DNA of 64,000 nt. It comes from Mytilus galloprovincialis (Eukaryota > Mollusca > Bivalvia > Mytilida > Mytilidae). The DNA lies in the NCBI RefSeq assembly GCF_965363235.1, contig NC_134851.1:38406321-38470320 (forward strand), given 5' to 3'. Made by a program: the position numbers and the translations under genes. The notes under the pieces are model-generated. The model saw only the letters and a program-made list of their open reading frames with translations. It had not been told where the DNA came from and did no database searches. Positions 21,842-34,700 of the stretch are shown piece after piece (positions within the stretch are counted from its first letter, which is position 1; each line of letters opens with the position of its first letter).

Positions 21842-24026
21842 CTGCAAAAAAGTTGATGGTTATTTTCTGTATGTTATAAAAATTACAAATATGTCTAAAA
21901 ACATAGTAAAATATATATGTATTTTTAAAACAGCGTGAATAGAAATTGGTCACCCTACCGGACACATGATATCACCAACAGTCGTTGATAAGTTTTGTAT
22001 TCCCCAGTCTTTACTTATGTATTAATTGTTTGGTGGACAAACTTGACTTGTATTGTTTTGTGAATAAACTTTGCTCATTGTTGAAGGCCGTACGGTGACC
22101 TATAGTTGTTAATTTCTGTGTCATTTTGGTCTCTTGTGAAGATTTGTTGTCGGATTGGCAATCATACCATATCGTCTTTCTTATATGTCTTTTCTATCAG
22201 TCAATCGAGGGGCAGTAGTCACAAATTGTAAGGCAAATTCTCCTTATTGAACGTGCCCTAATAAATATTATAATTTTACCATATATATGTATTGTTTAAA
22301 TACCGGATAGCTCAGATAACAAGCTAAGACATGAATGTACCATCTCCGTATCAAAGTAACAAGCAGCAAGAAATTACATATAGTAAAAAGTAATACATGC
22401 GTAAACAGACAATACTCAATATTTTTTTGGAGCATAACTCAAATTAAGATGCATTTTTAGTAAACACAGACAAAAAAGAAAAGTGGGACTTTCTTGGATG
22501 TATTTTGATTACTGTAAATTCAGAAAGTTCAGATGTTTTTTATTATTGCGAAAAATGGACAAGATTCCAGTCGCAATAATTTAAACTCGCATTTTGAATT
22601 TTTTTTATACGAATTAAACAGGATTTTTATCAATATCGCAAAACTCAAAATCGCATTTTAGTCTAAAATGACAAAATCGCAATAATTTCTGACTTGACAA
22701 TAGTCAATGCTGTTCAATTGAAAAGTATGATGATGATGGATCATTTTTATGCGTCCAGCGACAACAACTACACTCATATCCCGACGAGATGATATAATGT
22801 GAATATTTTTCTTTTTACTTAACTGACATTTTAAGCCGTACTATTTAAAAGGTTTTAGTTTACAAGTGACGATAACCTTCAGCACGGGGAGACATGGCAC
22901 CATACCTGATCACAGTACTAGTATTTTGTGAAATATGAGTTGACCAGTCTTAGTTTGCTCCTACATTTACAGCCGAGTTCATTACGTTTGTAGCTAAAGG
23001 TAATATCCTTGGTTTGCTTGCTTGCTAGCTACACCGTGAAGCCATTATAATATAAGGAATACTACCCTCCTTTCGAAATAGCCTAATCCTGCGGGCAGAT
23101 AGATTGGTTACCTGTTGGAATAGTAAGCAAGCTTACCAAAGATATTACCTTGAACTACACACTCTATGCAATTGGCTGTAATGACGCATAATAGTTTCAA
23201 TACAGAAGCAAATGCCAATTTGCAAGTCTTCAAATGGTTTTATCCGACCGGGGATCATCCGCGACATCACATGCTCAAAATTAAAAAAAAAACAAAAACA
23301 ATATAGCGGAGAAGCCCATTAAATACCCTTTAATAATAAGGTAAGTGAAAATCGGAAGTATTCAAACATTATTCATACGGTGACCTATAGTTGTTAATGT
23401 CTGTGTCATTTTGGTCTCTTGTGGACAGTTGTCTCATTAGCAATCATATCACATCTTCTTTTATATATATATAACTCTTCAAATGGTTGGTTTATGAACA
23501 TAAGATTTCGCAATTCAATTCAAATTCGTTGCTTCACCTTTTTTTAACATTATTTACAGTGTTTATAAACTATTTATAGCAACACATATTACATAATTGT
23601 TACCCATAATCGTATTAAGAAGATCGTATCCTTCCTATTACACTAAAAAAGATTTGTTTAAATATTGCGCAATATAGAATAATATGATAGATGGCAAAAC
23701 ATTTAAAATCAAAATTAAAGACCAAGTGTTAACGGTTGAAAGCTACTCTTAACAATCTTTTCTGATGTGATAATTGGTAGAAATCCATGTTTTATGTTTA
23801 TATATAGTATATAGTACATGCCTGCCTCAAAAATAGCACCGTATAGTTGTGACAAAGACCATTTTTCATGTGACTTTAGAAATTGAATTGTTTTGATCTT
23901 ATACATACAAACTCCTTATAAAATATAGTAAAGCACTCATTTTACAATAATTGTTTGAATCTATAAAAATGTTATGAATGAATTCAGAAACTAAAATGCA
24001 GAAAAATATCACATTATACACACTGT
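21842..24026. other. Intergenic; two M1 fragments, otherwise nothing recognised
   Basis: The left end should contain the 5' intron and promoter of the minus-strand gene at 21329-21835, which I cannot place. M1 repeat fragments lie at about 22065-22185 and 23375-23465 (+). The rest is AT-rich with no supported gene. Confidence 0.5.
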
Positions 24027-24280
24027 ACGTAACTTATTTTTCGCGACTTTCAAATATTATAATACTTAAAAAGAAATAATAACGCGAATTCAAATCATCG
24101 TGAAAGTATGCAAAACTTGGATTTTCCCTTGTATAAATACCAGCAAAATGAAGACGTAACTTATTTTTCGCGACTTTCAAATATTATAATACTTAAAAGG
24201 AAATAATAACGAGAATTCAAATCATCGTGAAAGTATGTGAAACTTGGATTTTCCCTTGTATAAAAATACCAGCAAAATGG
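24027..24280. repeat. 127-bp direct tandem duplication
   Basis: Two nearly identical copies starting ACGTAACTTATTTTTCGCGA at 24027 and 24154, with a period of 127 bp. Differences are few, so the duplication is recent. Non-coding. Confidence 0.85.
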
Positions 24281-24651
24281 AGACCGCCAAAAAAATAATT
24301 CGCCGCGAAGTTTTTAACTCAAATTAAAGTACATGTACCATGCACAAATTACGATGGTTTACTGAATCTACAGTTTACTGTCGAAATCCAAGAACCCATG
24401 CCCGACAGACACATTTAATCATTAATTTTATCGGATGATTATTGTAATTTTTGTGACTTACCTTGTTAGATATCCTACTCTTTTTTAAATTTAATTCATA
24501 AAAACATTTCAAACGGGATTTTTAGTCAAACAGCTTATAAAATTATCCGATACATTTCAATTAAATGAAAGGTGTCATAGCGTGACCGGACATGACAAAT
24601 TATTATATATGTGTTTCTAATGGAGATACATAAGCCTTTACTGATCCAATA

Positions 24652-24721
24652 TCCCATACAGACAGAGTTGTCGTCCTTTCCTCCTTAAGGGGGAAAGGAC
24701 GACAACTCTGTCTGTATGGGA
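24652..24721. repeat. 70-bp near-perfect palindrome
   Basis: Left arm 24652-24681 and right arm 24692-24721 are exact inverse complements over 30 bp. The inner bases continue the symmetry except at one pair (24682/24691), so 34 of 35 pairs match, centred between 24686 and 24687 on CCTTAAGG. As RNA or single-stranded DNA it would form one long hairpin with almost no loop. Confidence 0.92.
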
Positions 24722-27700
24722 GATTGTTCCTGATCCCGACAAAATGTAAAACAATTACAAGATTCAGAAATGTTTACCTTATGAATTATTTTAAAAAAAT
24801 TAACCTGCAAATTCTAAAAATTATTCCTGTTTTAGTGCTAACCTTCATATATATGTTTTGGTATTTGGCAAGAAACATGTATATGCTAGAATTGAATGTG
24901 GTGCTGCATTTTTATTATTTATTTGTATGCTGAATGCCTTGTTTTATTTGTTATTGCATATACTTTTATATTCGGTGAAAAACTTAATATTAGAGCTTAT
25001 GTTTGTAATGTTTGTCAATATGCCGAATCAAAATAAAGTTTTACTTACTAACTTACTTTTAAACAATTCAAATTCGTTACCCACTTACTTATACGCATAA
25101 AGTAAGTAAGTAAGTAAGTAAGTTACTTACTAACTTACTTACTTACTATAAAAAAGTAAAAACAATGTGTAATTAAAGTTTAATAATGACCCGACTTACA
25201 TGTTCTTAATTACCAGTCCAAAAGGCGTAATGAAACGAAATAAACTATTGATTAAATTGAATTCAATGTTATTTAATTAAAATACCATTTGTTAAATTAT
25301 TGCAATTCAATAAGATCCGATTTAATTTAATTTCTATTCATACATACTATACTACTGTCGTAAACATGTTGTTAAAATTGTATAATTCTATTACGCTAAA
25401 ATAAAAATAAAATCGTTTTGGACACGAAGATTAAAACTCCGAAGTCTCCAAAGTCAGTAAAATACTGTCATGGCTTAACCCGCAACCCCTTTGTCAAACA
25501 CACATTACAAGATGACCACGGGGACGGACATTTATATATAAAGTTTGAAAAGTATTTTGTTTCCCTATATAACTGCAATAGAATACATTTGCAACTGACA
25601 AACTGACAAACTTCCATGTAAATAATATCAAAATCCATTGAGATTTAGGACTATGTACTCATTGTTAGGACGAATTTTATTTAAATGTATACCTGAGATA
25701 AAACAGGACATCAAAATATCTCTCAATAATATTAAAATCCCTAGACTGTATACGTCCTTCAACAATGAGTTAAACCCATACCTCACAGTCAGATATAAAA
25801 GGTCCCTAAATAGTAAATGTAAATCAATTCAAACGAGAAATGAGTGTAAAATATTGGCTATTTTACGTTATGAAGATTCATTTTAATTTTGTTTAAATTG
25901 ATATAGTTTTATGCGACTGTCGTAGAAGTGACAGGTTTAGCTAGTTGTAAAACCAGGTTTAACCCACCATTTTCTACATTATAAAATGCCGTTACCAAGT
26001 CAGGAATATGACAGTTGTTATCCATTCATTTTATGTTTTTGAGATTTTGGTTTTGCCATTTAAATACGGACTTTCCGTTTTGAATCTTAAGTTATTTTAC
26101 TTTTTTGATATTATTATAATAAGATAATATGATCATCAAGTTTGAAATAACAGTCCGTTTTCAGACAAAACGTTTTAGAGCTTTAAAGTTTCGGACATTT
26201 TTTTTGTATGAAACATATTTAAAAACGTGATGAATAAAATAACCCGCATCCCTCCTTTCTTATCAAAACCCCTACTTTAGAATAAAGAAAAAACCAAAGG
26301 ACAATACAAGAAAGCAATGTATAGAAAGGTATTCTGTCAGATTCTGATTGTGATTTCTATGTATTACGTATTTCTTTTTATAACATTCAATATGCATTTA
26401 GTAAATTGTTGAAGTATAATCTTTATCGAAAATTCTTCACGCTGTTTCAGAAAGGAAATTAATGTTAAAGGATATTTTGTCGAATAACCACTTTCAATCT
26501 ATCGTTTTAATCTCCGTTTTATTTACATAAAATCACAAGACTTCGTGTGTTTCACTATAACTATCCCACAACCATTGATAACGCACTTATCTGTACTGGA
26601 CTGGTCTTTGTTTGGGAAACTGCCAAATAAACCCGCCTAGCATAAATCAAGTAGATACTTAGTTTAAACATATTTTATTTGCGTAAATGTGCAAAAGGGA
26701 TGAGACACAAGTTAATCAAACTTATAAAGTCTTCTCCCATAACAATTTATAACAGTAGAATATTTACAAAGCATGCATACAAACAATACATTATGTATAT
26801 ATATATATAAAATATTTGTAGATACTTGATCTATTACCCGAGAGCGTTTTTAAAGTTGCATTATAAAACAATAAATAAATTATAAAATTGGGGTTCATTC
26901 ATTAATGAAAGTTAAATAATAATTCAGTTTCAACAGCCAATTTTGTTTGATTTTGTCAAAATAATTAAGTTAAGAAACTCCCCTGATGAATTACAAACTT
27001 TCGAGACAACATGCAAATCGACTATATTGAATTCGGTTGATTGTAACCTTCAATTTAACCCCTCAACATGAGATAGTTTACGCATGTATTCGGCTATTAG
27101 AAGGAAACAAAATGTAAAAAATAAAAGTGAAACATGGATGAACCAATTGATTGACTGACTCGATCCACAAAAAGACTTCAATGTGTATACAGGTAAATCA
27201 ATGATTTTAACGTGTAATACGAAATAAATAGACCTAGAAAAATCCACTGTGACGTGGTCGCGAAAGCTTTCTACTTCTATTTATGTTTATGTTTATATCG
27301 GGTTACATATGATCGTCGGCAATCTTTGGCGGTCATCTCTATGGTTAATTAGATAATTTAGATTATGTCTAGAAAAAATACACACGAAAAGCTGATACCT
27401 ATTACCGAGACCGTATATTGTTAATTGTTTAATTTAGACTCTTTAAAATTTGATTTATGTTTGAGTATGTTATAAATCAAATATGAGAATTTGAATGAAT
27501 TTAGGGAAGTCTTAAAAATCCGCCTCTGGAAACCAACTGACTTTATTTGCCTAGTTAGAACTGCATATTTAAGGCTTTACATAATATAGGATGAACATGA
27601 ACAACACAAAGTGAAGAATAGAACAAAAAAGGAACCAAAACAAATACGAAAAAACGTATATAAAGAAACAGACAGAGGAAAAACGACAGATAAGTGATCG

Positions 27701-27774
27701 ATCCGGGAAAAATCATCCTGCTTTACTGCCCTAATATCAAATGGTCGTCCCTGATGTATACGTCAAATAAACTC
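24722..27774. other. Intergenic, little recognised
   Basis: AT-rich. It contains a TAAG/CTTA tetranucleotide tract (25101-25147) and an old minus-strand M1 fragment (about 25745-25830). No open frame has splice support or recognisable motifs. Confidence 0.5.
25101..25147. repeat. AGTA tetranucleotide tract that inverts into TACT
   Basis: A run of (AGTA)n followed at once by (TACT)n-type units, so the tract is itself an inverted repeat of about 47 bp. Confidence 0.8.
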
Positions 27775-28334
27775 ACCAAAGCTACCAGGGTTATATTTTT
27801 GAACGACAGACGCGCCTTTCACAATGTTTCATCTACAAAAGACTCGAATTAATGATGCTCGAAATATCAAAAATTTGACTGTTTCATTTCTCAAATTAAT
27901 CATTAATTGTGCGTAAAACAATGGAAATTTTTCATAATTATGTCGAAAAAAAAAATTGGAATGTTCCCGAAAAACTACAATCAGTCATATTAGTACACGG
28001 TGTGTTTTACATTTCAAAACATGCGTAATATAATACCCATTGTACTTTGAAAGCCAAATAAAATACAAAAACTGGTGGGCTTATGGAGGTATTTCCCATG
28101 AAATAATTATTTCACGTGTTAAATTTCCTTAAATTATTAAACAACAAACAAAATTTTGTATTATCCACTTTGCCTTTTTTTAATGATTTTTTGTCTCATA
28201 AAACACAAGGTTTCCACACCCAGAGACATATACACGCATACCAACCTTTTTATAAATATTTCAATTTATAACAGCTATATATATAATCGTTTTATTTAAA
28301 CTTTAACTATACACTATATTTATTTTATTTTTAG

Positions 28335-28414
28335 ATGTGGAATTCCCAATTTACTTCCTGTTTCATTTATAAGACAATATTTTATAAACAATGAATACGT
28401 TTTAGGGGAAAGTC
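28335..28414 (+). other. Possible non-coding or unassigned exon upstream of gene B
   Basis: 80 bp between a strong acceptor (TTTATTTTATTTTTAG) and a consensus donor (GTAAGT). One frame is open (CGIPNLLPVSFIRQYF...), but its phase does not match the phase-1 pattern of gene B. It could be a 5'-UTR exon of gene B, whose first coding exon is preceded by an acceptor, or a chance pairing. Confidence 0.22.
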
Positions 28415-28564
28415 GTAAGTATTTTTTTAGAGATATTCCCATATTTTTAAAGTCATATGGTCGATGGTATTATTTTATATAGTACATTACATGAACAGAA
28501 GGATGAGGATTTTATAAAATAGGTGAGGCCTCGGTGAGGCATTGTTGATTATATTTAGCTACTG

Positions 28565-28630
28565 TTGTGGCGGTTGGAGAGAATATTCGTGGATTCGTGG
28601 AACAGTCTCCCACATTATTTGGTAAGTTTG
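28565..28630 (+). mobile_element. Possible LINE 3'-end scrap
   Basis: One frame reads RLERIFVDSWNSLPHYLVSL. The V-x-x-WNSLP motif is typical of the C-terminus of non-LTR retrotransposon proteins. The fragment is too short to assign a clade. Confidence 0.35.
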
Positions 28631-28857
28631 TGAAGAATAATTTACGATCAGATATGTCCTATTTAGTAAGAAATCGAATCCAAGTAGAATATCGACTAGA
28701 TAATAATTTGTTTCAAAGTGTTTCCGACATAACTATATCTGTATATATATAGACGGAAGAACATAAATTGTGTGTGTTTTTTTAAGGACAAGGATGTCGT
28801 TAAATGATACCCTGTATTTATCATGCTTTTCAATTACATATTCTAAAATCGACAAAA

Positions 28858-29388
28858 GACCTCCCTCCTAAGACGGTCCTCCTAAGACCTCCCTCCTAAG
28901 ACGGTCCTCCTAAGACGGTCCTCCTAAGACCTCCCTCCTAAGACGGTCCTCCTAAGACGGTCCTCCTAAGACCTCCCTCCTAAGACGGTCCTCCTAAGAC
29001 GGTCCTCCTAAGACCTCCCTCCTAAGACGGCCCTCCTAAGACGGTCCTCCTAAGACGGTCCTCCTAAGACGGTCCTCCTAAGACGGTCCTCCTAAGACCT
29101 CCCTCCTAAGACGGTCCTCCTAAGACGGTCCTCCTAAGACCTCCCTCCTAAGACGGTCCTCCTAAGACGGTCCTCCTAAGACCTCCCTCCTAAGACGGTC
29201 CTCCTAAGACGGTCCTCCTAAGACCTCCCTCCTAAGACGGCCCTCCTAAGACGGTCCTCCTAAGACGGTCCTCCTAAGACGGCCCTCCTAAGACGGTCCT
29301 CCTAAGACGGCCCTCCTAAGACGGTCCTCCTAAGACCTCCCTCCTAAGACGGTCCTCCTAAGACGGTCCTCCTAAGACCTCCCTCCTA
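28858..29388. repeat. 14-bp minisatellite with 42-bp higher-order unit
   Basis: About 38 tandem units of two main 14-bp types, CCTAAGACGGTCCT (G) and CCTAAGACCTCCCT (C), plus a rare CCTAAGACGGCCCT. Much of the array follows the order C-G-G, a 42-bp higher-order unit; the right half is less regular. Units are almost free of point differences, so the array is young or strongly homogenised. Confidence 0.93.
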
Positions 29389-29481
29389 ATTAAGATATTG
29401 AAAAATATCTATCTGAATTGACAGTAACATCTTAAGTGGTGTAAGGTAGAAACACCCATTCGGGCTAACGCCCTCACCTAG

Positions 29482-29860
29482 AGGGAGCAACTAGTGGCGG
29501 ATCCGGAACTTTTTATACCCCCTCCCCACGTTTAAAGTTAAACGAGTGCAATAGGCGAATTCAGAGGGCCTGTGGGACCGGCCCCCTTATGTTAGTCAGT
29601 GTGTTACCTCATATATATAGTTTCATACATGTGTGTCTTTTTAATACTAGACACAGTACAAGACGGCAGTTTTTTTACAACTCTTTCCAAATGGCAATTA
29701 TTGTTATAAATTGAAGTGCCATAGGCGAATCCACCTGTTGTGGGAAAAAATTGGTTGATTATATAGGGAATCACTGAAGCATGACTAGAGCGCCCCCTTT
29801 TTATGTCAGTCGATTGGCCCCTTTATAAAAAGTTCTGGACCGCCACCGAGTGCTCCTAGC
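29482..29860. mobile_element. MITE-like element with long imperfect inverted ends
   Basis: The left end has AGTGGCGGATCCGGAACTTT and the right end, reversed, GGTGGCGGTCCAGAACTTTT; both continue into TTATA. A looser match extends outward through AGGAGCA. Length is about 380 bp, no coding content, target duplication not clear. Confidence 0.55.
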
Positions 29861-31769
29861 AAACTGTTAAGACACATGAAATCAGAATATAAACACTTTA
29901 AAGAGCGCGAAACTCAAAGATTCCTAAGATCGTTTTTACTTTTTCGGGAAATCATAATAAGTTTCGGTATACCAATATGCGGAAACCACTTAGTATTTAT
30001 AAAATTTTGTATATGACACGCTGATTAAGTTTCGTATGTTATAAATACATGTCTTAATGTTGTTGTTAGAAATGTAATCATCGTGGTGTAAATAATTACA
30101 TGCATTAAATGTAAACAGAATTAAATGCAACATTCGTGCTGGTTGATTTGACTTGAACTCTCAAATTTATGTCTTTAGATAATTTCCGTGTATTTTCCTC
30201 TAAAATTCAGGCTTTTGTTGTTCCCTACCGTATATGTGTGTCAGTCAAAAGTTAAATCTCTAATGCTCATTTGATTCGGTTTAAATGTATGTGTGTGAAT
30301 GCATTTAGCGAGTTCGATTCGCATTCGATTCGAACTGAATACGAATTAAATGAACGTGTGAACGATCGAGGCATTACGAGAGATGGATGTTTATTAGCTG
30401 AATACGCACTTTTCGTCGCGGCTAACATTGCATATGAGTTATTCCAGAATTTTATAATATTTCTGTATAAAATGCTACATGATCGCACGTGCTTCAATGA
30501 CAACGATCCTGGTAGGGGAAAGGGAGGGGTTGTGGGATAAAACCCCTTTGTACGCTGATCAATGCAATTGAATATGGACATATTGTTTGCAACGTCACAA
30601 TAATGCGTAAAATAAACAAGATAAAACTTGATATAACTTTTTACTTTGTGGTTGTAGAATATGAGTGTAATTATAAGAATTGAAAAATCTTTTTTTTTGT
30701 GATTTTATAGGTTAGCATCTAGAGATTCCGTATCGCACGTGTCAACGCTTTCAAACTCAAATAAAATATCTAAAAGAATCATTCATTTTTTTGATAAACA
30801 CAAATAAAAGTAAGTGTAGCCATTGAAGTCCTTTTGATGTTAATTTTTCGTGTCGACTCGACAAAATCGAGGAAAAAAAACATGACTGCTTCTTCTTTAA
30901 GATTTCCAGCCTTCCATCTGAATAAAGATGATTTATATAGCTGGAGCGTTCGTGGCTTATTTATTCAAAGAAAGTTTATATAAAGTTATACACAAAAAAG
31001 AATGGTGCAGAGAACAAACTTGGGAATTTTAGACTAATTCCTTGAAGCACTTAAATGAAGTGCGTACCACAGAAAATGATAGACTACAATTTATTCGTTT
31101 TTCTGTACCTTTGTCCCGACTTATAACAAATTCCATTACGATTGACAAATAAAAAAAGACGGACATGATGATATGTTTCAGTGTATCTTGTTAATCCCCC
31201 CCATTGGTTAGACAACTTTTTATACAGAAGACAACAACCAACTTGTGTTTTTGCAAAGTCCTTAGCTACGCTGTGCTTATAAAACTTGTTTTTATATATT
31301 TTCTCAGTTTCAATTTCAAAAACGAATGCATAAATATTATACTGTTACTATTAACACCATTATGCTGATATTGGATTTGATTACAGTGTGGATAGTTGCT
31401 ATCTTTTGCTACTGTGCTAAATGTTCACTTGATGAAAATAAAAACGAAAAGAAAAGGAAGCAAATTCACGTACCTAATCTTCTTTAAGATTTCTTGTGGG
31501 TTTTTTTTGCCGTTAAAGTCATCCTCTTTTCATTAAAAAAATAAGAAGATGTGGCGTGATTGCCAAAAAAACAACGCTCTTCCTGAGACCAAAATGACAT
31601 AGAAGTTATCAACTGTAGCTCATCATACGGCCATCAACAATGAGCAAAACCCATACATACTGCATAATCAGCAGAACAAATATTTGATAAATGTTTGCCT
31701 CTTTGGAATTGAAACCAAATGGGAAAGCAAGTGATATAACTCGAAAGATGTTTTTCTCTCTTTTTTCAG
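29861..31769. other. Intergenic upstream of gene B; promoter not identified
   Basis: Should contain the promoter and at least one untranslated exon of gene B, because the first coding exon begins with an acceptor at 31769. I could not choose a start site. A minus-strand M1 fragment lies at about 31545-31690. Two overlapping antisense open frames near 30270-30580 look like chance. Confidence 0.45.
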
Positions 31770-34700
31770 TTGACATAAGTAAATATGGCGACGTCATTAA
31801 GCTATGATGTCTCAATGGATGCTTTACCTTCAGAAGAAAACTATATACCTAACACTGTATCAAGAGGTAGAGTATTCATTGTATTGCTATTGTTAGTCAT
31901 GAGGGTCTGAAACTGAGGGACTGGCTTTATTTCTGTGTTCTTTAATCCCTCTCCCATTATTCTCTTATCTCTATATTTTAGCGCCTTATATAGCTCTATT
32001 CTTCATTTTTATTTGCCCTTTTTTTCATGTTTTTTTTTTAACCTTTATTCTGTTTTTATTTATTTTTATTAATTCATATAACTCCATTCAGACCATTAAT
32101 CATTAAAAAAATAAATAAATACATATTTCTATAAATTTGATCCATGCAGAAACCAATTTATGCAAGCATGGTATATTTTTTTTGTCAACGGCCTTATACT
32201 CAAGAAGTATGAGACCACATTAGCTGTTCGTATTGTTTAATCTGATAAGATAATCCCACTTATTTCAGTATTTCACTTCCACATTTGGCCTGAAAATATG
32301 CACATGCAAATGTATGAATCATACAACTGATGCGGTATTTCTTTTGCATCATGATTATAATTATTGATAGTTTATTGTTATTGAAGTTTTGTATTTGATG
32401 ATTTACAGGCACTAGGTTTTTGATTTGATGGTAAATACAATCAGTTAAGCAGTCCATACCCTGTTGATTGATACAAATGATAACATTGAAATAAAAAAAG
32501 AACAAACTAAAGATCCCCAGTAGATAACCCAGGTCTGAAAATCAGTAAATCCACAGCAGCGTATAATTATGTCTCTTAAATTCCCATCCTTATTTCTTAG
32601 TTCATGACTGTAACTTTTTCTGTCATCACCGGACTTGTAGTTACATTTATATAGTTGATACAACAGAAAAACCGTGCCTTACAATAATACACGAGTTATT
32701 TCTCTGGGTTTTTTTTTTTGGATTTTGTGTGGTTCGACCAATCTTTATTTAAAAAAATATAAAGACGAGTGTCTGTCCCTTTGTCCTTTTTTCCGTTGTT
32801 ATATAATAAGGAACATGTAGTATGGTCGCCAAAGAGACAGCTCTCCCCGGACAACCAAAAAGCATAACAACTATAGAACAAAGGCCACTGAACAGCCTCC
32901 AACAATAATAAAAGCCTATACTGCACACCAACCTATAAAATACCCTTATCGATAAATTGAAATAAATTAAAACGTGAAAACTAACGTCCTGATTTATGTA
33001 CGACACATTAAACATTTTTTTTAAATGAAATTCAGTAACAAAGACAACCACTAAAGTAGCAGTAATCAACTACCTACTAGTATAGGTTACCGTACGGCCT
33101 TGTCTTTTCTTTCTACAATTCATATTTGTATTGCCATTACATATTGTTTTATTATTATAATACGTTGATTATTTTAATTAACAGGATACAGAGAACAACA
33201 CAAGCCACAGGCAAACGGAGGTAAGTACTCAGTGGAGAAGGTCTGGATGGGGTTTATATAACAGAGGATTGTTGCCAAAAAGTACAGAATAAATAGCAAA
33301 AAAGAGAATTGAAAAGGCAAAAAAAAAATAGTAAAAAAAAATAAAGAAAGAAAAAGGCAAACAATAGTAAAAAAAAAAACGAATAAAGAAAAAGGCCAAA
33401 AAAAAAGGAAAGAAAAAAGACAGAAAAAAAGAATGGTGTGTTAAATTTTAAAAGAATAGATGATAGAATAATGGGCAAAAAAGATAAAGAATAGAAAACT
33501 GGTTAAACAAATGTTGAAATATGAAAAAAAAGAAAAAAAGGGGGACCCATCCAAAAACCTACGAAGTGACAATAGACATCAAACTAAGTCGTCTAGGTAT
33601 TCTCAAAATTTATAGCACAGGAGTATGTTCGACAAGGCTCTAATATGGCCCCCTTTTTTTTAGATAAAAATTAAATGAGGATTTAATGACCAATATATAT
33701 ATATATATATCACAATTAATCAAAGCTTGATTTGAAATTTGTCCTTTTGTGTAAAACATGACCAATTATATAACTGGCAAGTTTAGGATAAATTAAATGT
33801 TCTGTTAAATTATTGCTTTCTATAAAATCAAAAACTTTTAGACAATGCTATTGATCTTGCCGTTATCTTTATGTTTTTAGAAAATCCCTCACCTGAGGAG
33901 ACTGAAAGTGCAGTGTTTAATGGTAGGTCACATAATTACAATAACACATTTCATTGATAGCCTATATATAAATATATATAATAGAAGATGTGGTATACTT
34001 GCCTATGAGACAACTCTCCACTAGAGCCCAAATGCCACATAAATTAACAACTATAGGTAACCATACGACCTTCAACCATGAGCAAAGCCTATACCACATA
34101 GTCAGCTATAAAAGGCCCAAAAATGACAAACGTAAAACAATTCAAAACGAGAAAAACCAACGGCCCAATTTATGTACAAAAACGAACAGATAAAAAACAA
34201 ATATAGAACACATCATCAAACGACAAACACTGAATTACAGGCTCCCGACTTGGGACGCAATTACATACAGAATTTGTCGGGGTTAAACATGTGAGCGGGA
34301 TCCCAGCCCTCCCCTTAACCTTGGACAGTGGTGTAACATTACAATAACAAAAAAACCGAACTATAAAATAACAGTTGTAAAAGGCTTAACTCATCAGATG
34401 GATACAACTAGAAATATTACACAGAGTGGACGTGGCCGGGTACTTGTATATCCCAACAACGAAAAAAAAACACAGATCTGAAAGCACGCGCCGTTACTGA
34501 TATCTAGTTCAAAGCCACTTACACTTAATAAAAAAAAAATATGCATCTTAGACTTAATTCACTTTACACATTTTAGCATATTTCATGTATTTGGTGTCAA
34601 ATTAAAAAGAAACAACAGATGTAATATTTTAAATTTCTGATCAAATGACATTTTGAATATTTGGGGATAGCTGCCACATTAAATTAACCAAACCACATAC

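Noticed and set aside
28858-29388. CRISPR-like regular repeats
   Set aside because: Units are contiguous 14-mers with no unique spacers and the host is an animal; it is a minisatellite.
30267-30581. Overlapping 104- and 89-codon open frames on opposite strands
   Set aside because: Neither has splice support, motif or homology that I recognise; they mirror each other over the same bases.
33254-33478. 74-codon Phe-rich minus-strand open frame
   Set aside because: Translation of a purine-rich low-complexity tract.
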